The notes beneath the pieces were generated by a model. It was not told the origin of the DNA. It did not search any database and was given only the letters and a program-made list of their open reading frames with translations. A DNA stretch of 26,097 nt from positions 1 to 26,097 of the forward strand of contig JABSSV010000397.1 of assembly GCA_013213875.1 (NCBI GenBank), in the 5' to 3' direction. This document shows positions 1 through 8,478 of the stretch, in pieces. The translations under genes and the position numbers were made by a program. Source of the stretch: Lysobacterales bacterium. GTDB lineage: Bacteria > Pseudomonadota > Gammaproteobacteria > Xanthomonadales > SZUA-36. The first letter of the stretch is position 1. Each line of letters begins with the position of its first letter.

Positions 1-1166
1 ACGATGGTGCCAATCAGAACCGCCATCAGCAGCGTAACGACGGGGGTAAATACGGCCAGCAGCCGGTCGATGGTGTTACGCACCTCACGGTCGTAGCTGT
101 CCGCCACCTTCAACAGCATGCTGTCCAGCTGGCCCGTTTCCTCACCGACACTGATCATCTGCAAGGCCAGGCGCGGAAAGTGACCGTCCTGCGCCAAATT
201 ACGCGCCAGGCCGCCACCGGTTTTCACTTCGCGGGCGGCGGCATCCAACTCCGCGCGTAGCACGCTGTTACCCACCACCTTGCTGCCGATACCCAGCGCA
301 CCCAAGAGGGGCACACCGTTCACCAGCAGTGTACCCAGCGTGCGCGACAGGCGGGCGGTCTCCAGCTTGGCCACCAGGTCCCCAACCCATTTGAAGCCGA
401 GCACCCGACCATCCCAGCGCAGCTTTTTGGCCTCGTCCTGCAACATACGGCGAAACAGTACGATGGCCAACACCACCAGGGCCGCCAGCGCCCACCAATA
501 GTTCTGCAGAATCTCGCCCGCGAAAAGCACCACCCTTGTCACCAGCGGCAGGTCAGAGCCGAGATCCTCAAAGATGGGCTCAAACTGGGGAATCACATAG
601 ACCAGCAACAGAATCAGGGAGCCACCGGCCAGCACCATCAAAAGGATGGGATAAATCAATGCCGAGACAATGGCGTCCTTCAGTTCCTTGGAGCGCTCCA
701 GATAGTCGGTCAGGCGATCCAGCGTCACATTCAGGGAGCCGCCGATTTCACCGGCACGGACCATATTCAGGTAGAGACGACTGAAGGTACCGTGCTGCGC
801 TTCCAGCGCATCGGACAAGGTACCGCCACCACGTACGCTGTCACGGATCTCGGTCACGGCGCGACTCACACGCTCATTCCCCGCCAACTCAACCAGCACG
901 CTGAGCGACCGGTCCAGAGGCAGGCCGGCACCCAGTAGCGTGGCCAGCTGCTGGGTAAATTCGCCCACCTCGCGGGTCGACATGCCCTGGCGCGCCAGGC
1001 GCCAGCGGGTGAGATTGAACAGGCCCTCGCCACTGGGGCGCGCCAGCAGGGGAATGTTGCCCGCTTCCTGCAGCCGGGCGATAACCATTTCCTGACTCAA
1101 CGCCTCCATGGTGCCCTGCACCGTTTCGCCGTTGGGAGCGACCGCCTTGTATTCAAACAGTGCCAT
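1..1166 (-). CDS. gspF: Type II secretion system inner-membrane platform protein GspF, partial (3' end off the left edge)
   Basis: GspF is the polytopic inner-membrane platform protein of the type II secretion system. It contacts the GspE ATPase and helps assemble the pseudopilus. I translated the minus strand from the ATG at 1164-1166. It opens MALFEYKAVAPNGETVQGTM and shows two repeated GspF domains: the first holds the helix GEFTQQLATLLGAGLPLDRS (about residues 68-87), the second ETARLSRTLGTLLVNGVPLL. Membrane segments lie near residues 168-192, 218-238 and at the truncated end. About 388 residues are present against roughly 405 in the family, so only the C-terminal tail is missing. The start codon shares one base with the gspE stop (TGATG), which suggests translational coupling. 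Family assignment is secure. Confidence 0.95.
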   Translation of the reverse strand, partial: MALFEYKAVAPNGETVQGTMEALSQEMVIARLQEAGNIPLLARPSGEGLFNLTRWRLARQGMSTREVGEFTQQLATLLGAGLPLDRSLSVLVELAGNERVSRAVTEIRDSVRGGGTLSDALEAQHGTFSRLYLNMVRAGEIGGSLNVTLDRLTDYLERSKELKDAIVSALIYPILLMVLAGGSLILLLVYVIPQFEPIFEDLGSDLPLVTRVVLFAGEILQNYWWALAALVVLAIVLFRRMLQDEAKKLRWDGRVLGFKWVGDLVAKLETARLSRTLGTLLVNGVPLLGALGIGSKVVGNSVLRAELDAAAREVKTGGGLARNLAQDGHFPRLALQMISVGEETGQLDSMLLKVADSYDREVRNTIDRLLAVFTPVVTLLMAVLIGTI

Positions 1167-2920
1167 CAGGATTCCTGCGTTACGCGCAAGACTTCCTCGA
1201 CGGTGGTGACGCCCTGCAGGCATTTGAGCAGACCATCCTGATACATGGTGCGCATGCCCTCGGTGACCGCCAACTCCTGCATTTCACCGGAGGTGGCCTG
1301 CTGCATGACCAGCCGTCGCAGGCCGTCCGACATCTGAATCAGTTCCACGATGGCCTGGCGCCCGTAATAGCCGGTTGGCATCTCCTCCGTGGGCACAGGC
1401 CGATACATCTCATAGCGATCCTGATACTGGAAAGCCGGCAAACCCAACTCTTCCACCATGTACAGGGGCAGCTCATAGGCCTCGCGGAAGTCCGGGTGCA
1501 GGGTGCGCACCAGGCGCTGGGCTAGAATCGCATTCACCGTGGAGGTGAGCAGATAGTCTTCAACGCCCATGTCCAGCAGCCGCGTCACGCCGCTGGCCGC
1601 ATCATTGGTATGTAGCGTGGACAGCACCAGGTGACCCGTCAGGGCCGATTGAATCGCGATGCGTGCCGTCTCCAGATCGCGCATTTCGCCAATCATGATC
1701 ACGTCCGGGTCCTGACGCACGATGGCGCGCAGGGCGCTGGCAAAATCGAGCCCGATGGAGGGCTTGGCCTGAATCTGGTTGATACCCTCGAGCTGGTATT
1801 CCACCGGATCTTCCACGGTAATGATCTTGCGTTCCGGCTGATTGATCTGGCTAAGTGCCGTGTACAGCGTGGTGGTTTTACCGGAACCGGTCGGCCCGGT
1901 CACCAGGATGATTCCGTGCGGCGTTTCCAGCGCGTCCACGAACTGCTTCTGCAGCGTGTCATCAAAGCCCAGGGCATCGAAGTCGAGTACGATATTTTCG
2001 CGATCTAGAATACGCATGACCACGCTTTCCCCATGCGAGGTCGGCACCGTAGAGACGCGCAGATCCAGCTCCTTGCCCTGCACCCGATGCATGATGCGGC
2101 CGTCCTGGGGAAGGCGTCGCTCGGCGATATTCAAATTGGCCATAATCTTGATACGGCTGATCACCGCCGCTGTGGAGCTGGCCGGCGGTGATTCCGTTTC
2201 CTGCAGCACACCATCAATCCGATAGCGCACTTTGAGACGGTTTTCGAAGGGCTCGATGTGTATGTCAGAGGCGCGTCCCTCAACGGCCCGCTGCAAGATA
2301 AGGTTCACGAGCCGGATCACCGGCGCTTCGGAGGCCAAATCACGCAGGTGTTCGACGTCCTCAAAATCCTCTTCGCCGCCGCCCAAACGGTCCACAATTT
2401 GACCCATCTGGCTCCGGCCGCCGCCGTACAGTTTCTCAATGCCGTTTTCGATTTCCGAGGCAATACCTACCTGAGGAACGATCTCTTTCCCACAGGCCAT
2501 GGCCAGCGCCTTGAGCGCAAAAGCATCCCGCGGATTGGCCATGAGCACGGTAATCGTGTCCTCGTCCTCGGCAATCGGCAGCAGGAAGTTCTGCTTGAGA
2601 TAGCGCTCTGATAGCGCTTCCGAATCGATGCCTTCGTCCGGGAAATCATCTTGCTGCACGAGCGGCAGCTCCAGAAGTTTGGATTCCGCGTCCGCCACAT
2701 CTTTCTCGGACACCAGCCCCAGGCGCACCAGCAGGGTGACCAGATCGCCGCCATGCTGTTCCTGATAGGCCACCGCGCGCTTGAGATCCGCTTTCTTCAG
2801 GCGACCGCTGCCGATAAGGTGATCGCACAGATCAGCGGCCGGCTCGCGCACCGGCACAGGGGCGACCGCATCCGGGGCGCTACTGTCTAACTGTGTTTCC
2901 TGCACCTGATCCTGCTCCAT
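1166..2920 (-). CDS. gspE: Type II secretion system ATPase GspE, XpsE-like, without the zinc-binding cysteines
   Basis: Cytoplasmic hexameric ATPase that powers pseudopilus assembly in type II secretion. An N-terminal GspE/MshEN domain occupies about residues 30-170. The core has Walker A GPTGSGKTT at 342-350, Walker B around DVIMIGEMRD (406-415) and the His box LTGHLVLSTLHTND (427-440). After LAQRLVRTLHPDF (about 466-478) the segment up to PTGYYGRQ (522) would normally carry two CxxC pairs forming the zinc-binding C-terminal metal domain; here it has no cysteine. From memory, Xanthomonas XpsE also lacks this motif and shares segments such as EHLRDLASEAPVIRLVNLI, so this is probably an XpsE-type ATPase. 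The ATG at 2920 has no clear Shine-Dalgarno sequence; a GTG six codons in (2905), preceded by GGAG/AGGA, is an alternative start. gspE is the first gene of its operon here. Confidence 0.95.
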   Translation of the reverse strand: MEQDQVQETQLDSSAPDAVAPVPVREPAADLCDHLIGSGRLKKADLKRAVAYQEQHGGDLVTLLVRLGLVSEKDVADAESKLLELPLVQQDDFPDEGIDSEALSERYLKQNFLLPIAEDEDTITVLMANPRDAFALKALAMACGKEIVPQVGIASEIENGIEKLYGGGRSQMGQIVDRLGGGEEDFEDVEHLRDLASEAPVIRLVNLILQRAVEGRASDIHIEPFENRLKVRYRIDGVLQETESPPASSTAAVISRIKIMANLNIAERRLPQDGRIMHRVQGKELDLRVSTVPTSHGESVVMRILDRENIVLDFDALGFDDTLQKQFVDALETPHGIILVTGPTGSGKTTTLYTALSQINQPERKIITVEDPVEYQLEGINQIQAKPSIGLDFASALRAIVRQDPDVIMIGEMRDLETARIAIQSALTGHLVLSTLHTNDAASGVTRLLDMGVEDYLLTSTVNAILAQRLVRTLHPDFREAYELPLYMVEELGLPAFQYQDRYEMYRPVPTEEMPTGYYGRQAIVELIQMSDGLRRLVMQQATSGEMQELAVTEGMRTMYQDGLLKCLQGVTTVEEVLRVTQES

Positions 2921-2945
2921 AGCATGGTGTTTGCGCTGTTTTCGC

Positions 2946-2981
2946 TCGCCGCATTATAGGCATGAACCGACGACTCGCGTC
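2946..2981 (-). promoter_or_regulatory. Candidate promoter of gspEF
   Basis: A perfect TATAAT -10 hexamer lies on the minus strand at 2953-2958, 32 bp before the gspE ATG. No good -35 is visible at 16-18 bp spacing (17 bp gives GACGCG). The 116 bp gap 2921-3036 otherwise holds nothing I recognise. A small GGAAC-CA-GTTCC inverted repeat near 3023-3034 has no T-run, so I do not call it a terminator. Confidence 0.4.
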
Positions 2982-3036
2982 CTGCGCGTCTTCGACCTGC
3001 CTGCCTCAGGGACCACAAAGCGCGGAACTGGTTCCC

Positions 3037-3648
3037 TTATCGGCCCTGGGCCATATAGGCCTCGACCTCGCTCCAGTTACCCAGCACCCAGACGATCACC
3101 GGTGCCAGGGGCGGCAGAATCAATACGCCAAGCTGATAGCAGAGCGCGATAAAGCTTTCCGGAATCCCGCTGGCAGCGACCACCAAAGCGGCTTCACCGC
3201 CAAAGTTGAAGGTCAGGGTTTTCAGCGATTCCCAGTACACGCCCCAGACCTGTACCGCCAGCACTACCAGATAGCCGATGAGCAACACGGCGATTTTGCG
3301 TCGCAGCGGCTGCGTGGTCGCCATGATGAGCCCAAGCAACAGGGGCAGACCAAAACCGTAGATAAGCGGATTGACGATAAAGCCCAGCGCTTCGCGCGTG
3401 CCGTCGGCAAAACTGTATTCAATGCGGGTCTGCACCTGAAACAGATAGGCCCGGTCAGGACTGGCAATAATGTTGTAGAAGGCGTCGCCGAGCGTCGCTG
3501 ACAGCAGCCCGTCCGCGAGCCAGCGCACCGGCACGCCATGCCAGGGCGAGCTGTAGAACCAGACCATAAAGCCGAACAGCATCCACAGCGATGCCAGCAG
3601 CAGCAACTCACCGATGCGCAGGCCCGGTTTGGCGGCCGCGTCACCCAT
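3037..3648 (-). CDS. Membrane protein resembling exosortase H-associated (XrtH-associated) proteins
   Basis: This 203-residue membrane protein has hydrophobic segments at about residues 13-31, 89-110 (VNPLIYGFGLPLLLGLIMAT), 117-137 and 165-192 (CYQLGVLILPPLAPVIVWVL). The pattern of an N-terminal membrane helix, the sequence PVRWLADGLL, a variable periplasmic stretch, then VNPLIYGFGLP, VQVWGV and a terminal membrane helix matches my memory of the membrane proteins annotated as exosortase H-associated. It lacks the Cys-Arg-His catalytic arrangement of an exosortase, so it is not the protease itself. No exosortase or PEP-CTERM-like substrate gene is visible in the window. The start lies 2 bp behind the purL stop, so it is very probably co-transcribed with purL. 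The family call rests on recall only; otherwise it is an unclassified membrane protein. Confidence 0.55.
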   Translation of the reverse strand: MGDAAAKPGLRIGELLLLASLWMLFGFMVWFYSSPWHGVPVRWLADGLLSATLGDAFYNIIASPDRAYLFQVQTRIEYSFADGTREALGFIVNPLIYGFGLPLLLGLIMATTQPLRRKIAVLLIGYLVVLAVQVWGVYWESLKTLTFNFGGEAALVVAASGIPESFIALCYQLGVLILPPLAPVIVWVLGNWSEVEAYMAQGR

Positions 3649-3650
3649 CG

Positions 3651-6600
3651 CTAACCGAGCCAGACCCGGGCGTTACGGAACATGCGCTGCCAGGGTGAGG
3701 TCTCCGGCCAGTGCGCGGGCGCCCAGCTGAAGTTCAGCGTCCGCAGGGTACGCTCCGGGTGCGGCATCATGATCGTAATGCGCCCATCGTCGTTGCAGAC
3801 ACCGGTAATCGCGCCCGCTGAGCCATTGGGGTTGTAGGGGTACTGTGTCGCTGGCTCCCCATCGGGGGCCACATAGCGCAGAGCTACCGGCACAGCCGGC
3901 TGCTGGCCATCGGGCCAAGCCACCCGGCCCTCCCCGTGGGCGGTGGCTACCGGCAACAAACTGCCTGCCATCCCGTCGAGAAACAGGGATGGTGAAGACT
4001 CCACCCGCACCAGGCTCAGCCGTGCCTCAAACTGCTCGGATTCATTGCGTAAGAATTCCGGCCAGTGATCACTGCCCGGGATGATGTCGCGCAGGGCGGC
4101 CAGCGCCTGGCAACCGTTGCAGACACCCAGGGCAAAGCGGTTCTGGTCAGCAAAGAAATCGCCGAACTGACGGCGCAGTTCCTCGTTAAAGAGGATGGAC
4201 TTGGCCCAGCCGCGACCGGCACCCAGCACGTCACCATAGGAAAAGCCGCCGCAGGCCACCAGACCCTGAAAATCCTGCAGCCGCGTGCGCCCGGCGGCCA
4301 GATCGGACATATGGACATCGACGGCCTGGAAGCCGGCCAACTGGAAACCTGCCGCCATCTCCAGCTGACCATTGACGCCCTGCTCGCGCAAAATCGCGAC
4401 GCGCGGCGGGTGATCCAGCTGCAGATAGGGCGCCGCCACATCAACCTCAGCGTCGAAAGACACGCTCGGGGTCATGGGGGGCGCGTCCCAGCGGGCGGAG
4501 ATTTCCGCTTCCTGATCCGCGCAGGCGGGCTTATCGCGAAGCCGCGCCAGCGCATGACTGACCTCACCCCAGGCCGCCAGCAGTGCCGGCAGCTCCAGTT
4601 GCAGCGCGGGGCCGTCCCGATCTTCAATCTGCAGCATGTCGCCAGCCACCGGCTGACCGATCACATGCAGTTTGTCGCCAATACCGAGCGCATCGGCAGC
4701 TGCCTGCAGCGCAGCAAAATCTTGCCGGCGCAGCTGTACAACGGCACCGGGCTCTTCCGCGAACAGACGCGCCGCTAGTTGGGATCGCTCGCTGTCAAAG
4801 GTCAGTCGTAAGCCGCTGCGCGAGGCAAACGCCATCTCACACAGGGTTACCAGCAACCCGCCATCAGATCGGTCGTGATAGGCCAGCAAGCGACCGGCCG
4901 CGTTCTCGGCCTGTATCAGTTCGAACAGGGCTTTCAGGTCGCTGGCTGCGTCCAGATCCGGCACGCGGCTGCCAAAGGCCCCATAAACCTGAGCCAGAAT
5001 GGAGCCGCCCAGACGGTCCTGACCCGCACCGAGGTCGATAAGCGCCAGCACCGTATCGTCCTGCTCCGCATTCAATTGCGGCGTGAGCACGCGCCCCACA
5101 TCCGTTACCGGCGCGAAGGCAGAGACCACCAGCGAGACCGGTGACAGTACCCGCTGCTCGCCCTCCGCCTCCGACCAGACCGTCTTCAGGGACAGGGAAT
5201 CCTTGCCCACCGGAATGGCGATACCCAGCTCGGGACACAGTTCCATACCCACGGCCTGCACCGTGTCGAACAGGGTCGCATCCTGTCCGGCCTCCCCGGC
5301 TGCCGCCATCCAGTTAGCCGACAGACGCACCGAACTCAGGCTGGCCAGCGGCACACCCGCCATGTTGGTGATGGCCTCCGCAATGGCCAAACGTCCGGAC
5401 GCAGGCCCGTCCAGAATCGCTACGGGGCTGCGTTCACCGAGGGTAAAGGCCTCACCCGTCTGCGCCTGAAAACCGGTGAGGGTAACAGCCGCATCACCCA
5501 CAGGCACCTGCCAGGGGCCGACCATGGGATCGCGTGCTACCAGGCCACCGACGCTGCGATCACCGATCGTGATCAGAAAGCGTTTGCTGGCCACGGCGGG
5601 ATGCTGCAGCACGCGCTGTGCAGCTTCAGACAAATCCAGCGAAGCGGCTTGGAAAGCGTCGCCGGCCAGCGTTTCACGCGCGGCGTCACGATGCATGCGC
5701 GGCGGCTTGCCCAGTAGCACCTGCAGTGGCAGGTCCACGGGCTGGTCGCCCAGCAATTCATCGTCCAGACTCAAATCACAGACCTCGGTGGCCTCACCCA
5801 CCACCGCGAAGGGGCAGCGCTCCCGTGCGCAGAGCTCTTCAAAGCGCGGCAGATCGTCGTGACTGACTGCCAGCACATAGCGTTCCTGGGCCTCGTTGCA
5901 CCAGATTTCCATGGGCGACATGGCGCCATCGGCACTGGGCACGGCGCGCAGGTGCAAACGCCCCCCGCGCTCACTGTCATGCAATAGCTCCGGCAGCGCA
6001 TTGGACAGGCCGCCGGCACCGACGTCATGGATGGAAATAATCGGGTTGTGATCACCCATGGCCCAGCAGGCGTCAATGACTTCCTGACAGCGCCGCTGCA
6101 TCTCCGGGTTCTCACGCTGAACGGATGCAAAATCCAGTTCCGAATCACTCTGACCGCTACCCATGGACGAAGCGGCTCCGCCGCCCAGGCCGATCAGCAT
6201 GGCCGGACCACCCAGCACGATAACGGCAGCACCAACGGGCAGGCGGTGCTTTTCCACATGCGTATCGCGGATATTGCCCATACCACCAGCCAGCATGATG
6301 GGCTTGTGATAACCCCAGTCCCGATCTGCCACCGTCTGTTCAAAGGTCCGGAAGTAGCCGCCCAGGGCCGGGCGACCGAACTCGTTGTTAAACGCCGCAG
6401 CACCAATCGGGCCTTCGATCATGATGTCCAGCGCGCTGACGATGCGGTCCGGCTTACCAAAATCGGTTTCCCAACTGCGCGTCAAACCGGGCAGGCGCAG
6501 GTTGGACACGGTAAAGCCGGTCAGGCCCGCCTTGGGCCGCGCACCACGACCGGTAGCGGCCTCATCGCGAATTTCCCCGCCGGAACCGGTTGCAGCACCG

Positions 6601-7529
6601 GGAAAAGGCGAGATAGCGGTAGGATGGTTGTGAGTCTCGACCTTGATCTGCATGGCCACGGGCTCACGCCGGAAGCGATACAGGTGGTCGGCAGGGTCAG
6701 GATAAAACCGTTCCGCTTCGAAGCCACTCAGCACGGCCGAGTTGTCATGGTAGGCAGACAGCACGCCTTCCGGCGACACCGCGTGGGTGTTGCGGATCAT
6801 GCCGAACAGCGTCTCCTGCTGCGCCTCTCCGTCGAGGGTCCAGCTGGCATTAAAGATCTTGTGCCGGCAATGCTCCGAGTTCGCCTGCGCAAACATCATC
6901 AGCTCGGCATCGCTGGGATCCCGACCCAGAGTCCCATAGGCGTCAGCCAGGTAAAGAATCTCATCCGCCGACAGGGCCAGCCCAAGCTCCCGATTGGCCA
7001 CTTCCAGGGCCGCTTCGCTACGGCCAATGCGTTCCAGCGGGCGCGGCTCGTGGTGCGCGAACAGGGTGTGACCTGCGGCCGGAGACTCCAGCACAGACTC
7101 GGTCATACGATCATGGAAGGCTGGCGTCAGAAGCGGTAGCGCTGCGTTCTGTGGCAGGCCCGTCAGTGCGTAGTGGGTACCACGCTCAATACGCAGCACG
7201 CCGTGCAGACCACAGCCGTGGGCGATGTCAGTCGCCTTGCTGGACCAGGGCGAGACGGTGCCCAGACGCGGCACCACCACGAAGCTCGCATCCCCCGCCG
7301 GTACCGGCGCTTGCGCCCCATGCAGCAATTCGCCCAGTTGACGCAGCTGCGACGCATCCAGCGCCGCCTCACTCTCAATGAAGTAGAGATGGTACGCCGT
7401 CAGGGTCAGTCCCTCTGGCACCTCGCCGGCACTTGCCACACCCAGCTCGCGGGTGAGAGAACGCAGCAGCTTACGCTGCCGGAATGCAGAAAGAGCAGGA
7501 TCGCCCAATAACCAGGTGAACGCAGACAA
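3651..7529 (-). CDS. purL: Phosphoribosylformylglycinamidine synthase (FGAM synthase)
   Basis: Large single-chain PurL, the fourth step of de novo purine synthesis: FGAR + glutamine + ATP gives FGAM. Visible motifs are FAQANSEHCRHKIFNASW and ETHNHPTAISPFPGAATGSG of the synthase half, SIHDVGAGGLSNALPELL in the second half, and a C-terminal class I glutaminase domain with GVCNGCQAL (nucleophile Cys about 1137) and MMPHPERTLR (His and Glu about 1257 and 1259). With the TTG at 7527-7529 as start the protein has 1292 residues, close to E. coli PurL (1295), and its N-terminus (WLLGDPALSAFR) aligns with the E. coli start region. A GGGAG Shine-Dalgarno sits 7 nt before that TTG. The frame is open to another TTG at 7559, which has only a poor ribosome site. 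The small membrane protein gene follows 2 bp later. Confidence 0.97.
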   Translation of the reverse strand: MSAFTWLLGDPALSAFRQRKLLRSLTRELGVASAGEVPEGLTLTAYHLYFIESEAALDASQLRQLGELLHGAQAPVPAGDASFVVVPRLGTVSPWSSKATDIAHGCGLHGVLRIERGTHYALTGLPQNAALPLLTPAFHDRMTESVLESPAAGHTLFAHHEPRPLERIGRSEAALEVANRELGLALSADEILYLADAYGTLGRDPSDAELMMFAQANSEHCRHKIFNASWTLDGEAQQETLFGMIRNTHAVSPEGVLSAYHDNSAVLSGFEAERFYPDPADHLYRFRREPVAMQIKVETHNHPTAISPFPGAATGSGGEIRDEAATGRGARPKAGLTGFTVSNLRLPGLTRSWETDFGKPDRIVSALDIMIEGPIGAAAFNNEFGRPALGGYFRTFEQTVADRDWGYHKPIMLAGGMGNIRDTHVEKHRLPVGAAVIVLGGPAMLIGLGGGAASSMGSGQSDSELDFASVQRENPEMQRRCQEVIDACWAMGDHNPIISIHDVGAGGLSNALPELLHDSERGGRLHLRAVPSADGAMSPMEIWCNEAQERYVLAVSHDDLPRFEELCARERCPFAVVGEATEVCDLSLDDELLGDQPVDLPLQVLLGKPPRMHRDAARETLAGDAFQAASLDLSEAAQRVLQHPAVASKRFLITIGDRSVGGLVARDPMVGPWQVPVGDAAVTLTGFQAQTGEAFTLGERSPVAILDGPASGRLAIAEAITNMAGVPLASLSSVRLSANWMAAAGEAGQDATLFDTVQAVGMELCPELGIAIPVGKDSLSLKTVWSEAEGEQRVLSPVSLVVSAFAPVTDVGRVLTPQLNAEQDDTVLALIDLGAGQDRLGGSILAQVYGAFGSRVPDLDAASDLKALFELIQAENAAGRLLAYHDRSDGGLLVTLCEMAFASRSGLRLTFDSERSQLAARLFAEEPGAVVQLRRQDFAALQAAADALGIGDKLHVIGQPVAGDMLQIEDRDGPALQLELPALLAAWGEVSHALARLRDKPACADQEAEISARWDAPPMTPSVSFDAEVDVAAPYLQLDHPPRVAILREQGVNGQLEMAAGFQLAGFQAVDVHMSDLAAGRTRLQDFQGLVACGGFSYGDVLGAGRGWAKSILFNEELRRQFGDFFADQNRFALGVCNGCQALAALRDIIPGSDHWPEFLRNESEQFEARLSLVRVESSPSLFLDGMAGSLLPVATAHGEGRVAWPDGQQPAVPVALRYVAPDGEPATQYPYNPNGSAGAITGVCNDDGRITIMMPHPERTLRTLNFSWAPAHWPETSPWQRMFRNARVWLG

Positions 7530-7536
7530 TGGATGT

Positions 7537-7541
7537 CTCCC
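7537..7541 (-). promoter_or_regulatory. Ribosome binding site that decides the purL start
   Basis: GGGAG on the minus strand, spaced 7 nt from the TTG at 7527-7529. It supports that rare start codon over the in-frame TTG at 7559, where only a weak AAGG lies 3 nt upstream. Confidence 0.6.
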
Positions 7542-7585
7542 AAGAGCAGTAGTTAGCAACGCCTTTGGCGTCTTTGTGGGCGCAA

Positions 7586-7591
7586 ATTATA
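7586..7591 (-). promoter_or_regulatory. Candidate -10 box of the purL promoter
   Basis: A perfect TATAAT on the minus strand, about 57 bp ahead of the preferred purL start, in the 112 bp gap between dsbC and purL. I find no convincing -35 at 16-18 bp. A GC-rich inverted repeat (7598-7622) lies immediately upstream. I do not see the PurR-type 16-bp palindrome found at E. coli pur genes. Confidence 0.4.
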
Positions 7592-7641
7592 CCGCCTGCC
7601 GCTGCTCCGGGGCGACAGCGGCGGGGTTTTGTTCAGGGCGG

Positions 7642-8400
7642 TTAGTTGCTCGCTGCCTGCAATGCATCCAGTCTCGCGCGCAACGCGTCTGCCGGCATGT
7701 AACCCGGGATCAAGGTGCCGTCTGCCGTAACGATGGCCGGCGTGCCGGTGACCCCGGCCTGCTGGCCGATTTCATACTGCTCAAGCACCGGGTTATCACA
7801 CTGTAGCGGCTCCGGATCGTTACCGGTTTTGGCCAGGGTCAGCGCCGCCTGTTGGTCCTCGGCACACCAAACCGATACATACTTCTCGTAGGACGGTGAC
7901 CCGATTCCGGCGCGGGGAAAGGCCATGTACTTGATCTCAATTCCGGCCGCCGTGTAGTCATCTATCTCTTCATGCAACTTCCGGCAGTAGCCACAGTCGA
8001 TATCGGTGAACACCAACAGGCTGTAGTCCGGATCACCCTCTGGGCTGAAAACAATCTCACGCGGGTTGTCCATGCCGTCAAGCAGGTCCCGGCGCAGGCC
8101 GGCCCGCGCCTGATCCGTCAGATTGACGCGCGCGTCGATATCCAGCAAAGCACCCTGCACCAGATACTTGCCATCGCTGGAAATGTAGACAATTTCGTTC
8201 TCGATCTGTGCCTGCAGTAATCCGGGTACGGGCGTTTCGGAGATGGCGATGGTGGATGCGCTGGGCGCCAGCTGCCTCAACTTGGCTTCGGCGGCGCTGA
8301 AGGATGATGCATCGGGCGCACTGTCGGCCTGCAAAGCGGACGCCAGTCCGAGAAACAGCAGCGCAGCTGCGGCACGACCTGCAAAATGACTCTTGTTCAT
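7642..8400 (-). CDS. dsbC: Periplasmic thiol:disulfide isomerase DsbC
   Basis: A 252-residue periplasmic disulfide isomerase that reshuffles wrong disulfides; in the family it is kept reduced by DsbD. Residues 1 to about 24 form a signal peptide (hydrophobic AAAALLFLGLASAL). An N-terminal dimerization domain is followed by a thioredoxin-fold domain with the active site CGYC at 136-139 and the cis-proline loop TGTP at 218-221. Cys179 and Cys201 probably form the second, structural disulfide known from E. coli DsbC. I chose the ATG at 8398-8400 because the signal peptide begins there and AGG lies 7 nt upstream; a longer in-frame start at 8442 would bury the signal. It lies 78 bp downstream of xerD, the same order as the xerD-dsbC pair of E. 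coli, but recJ does not follow. Confidence 0.95.
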   Translation of the reverse strand: MNKSHFAGRAAAALLFLGLASALQADSAPDASSFSAAEAKLRQLAPSASTIAISETPVPGLLQAQIENEIVYISSDGKYLVQGALLDIDARVNLTDQARAGLRRDLLDGMDNPREIVFSPEGDPDYSLLVFTDIDCGYCRKLHEEIDDYTAAGIEIKYMAFPRAGIGSPSYEKYVSVWCAEDQQAALTLAKTGNDPEPLQCDNPVLEQYEIGQQAGVTGTPAIVTADGTLIPGYMPADALRARLDALQAASN

Positions 8401-8478
8401 AAAAATACCTGAATCAGTAACTGTAAAACGCTCTTGCCCCATGGGGCCATGACGGGTGGGCGAACGACTGGCTTTGGC

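Noticed and set aside
3037..3648. Reading this membrane protein as an exosortase itself
   Set aside because: The Cys, Arg and His catalytic pattern of exosortases is missing; the only cysteine lies in a late hydrophobic segment.
6027..7139. 370-codon open frame on the plus strand inside purL
   Set aside because: It is the antisense shadow of a clearly conserved purL reading frame in GC-rich DNA; the translation has no recognisable domain and no ribosome site.
7598..7622. GC-rich inverted repeat GCCGCTG...CAGCGGC between dsbC and purL
   Set aside because: The four-T tail is on the plus strand, where no gene ends; on the minus strand, which carries both genes, no T-run follows. It cannot be called the dsbC terminator.
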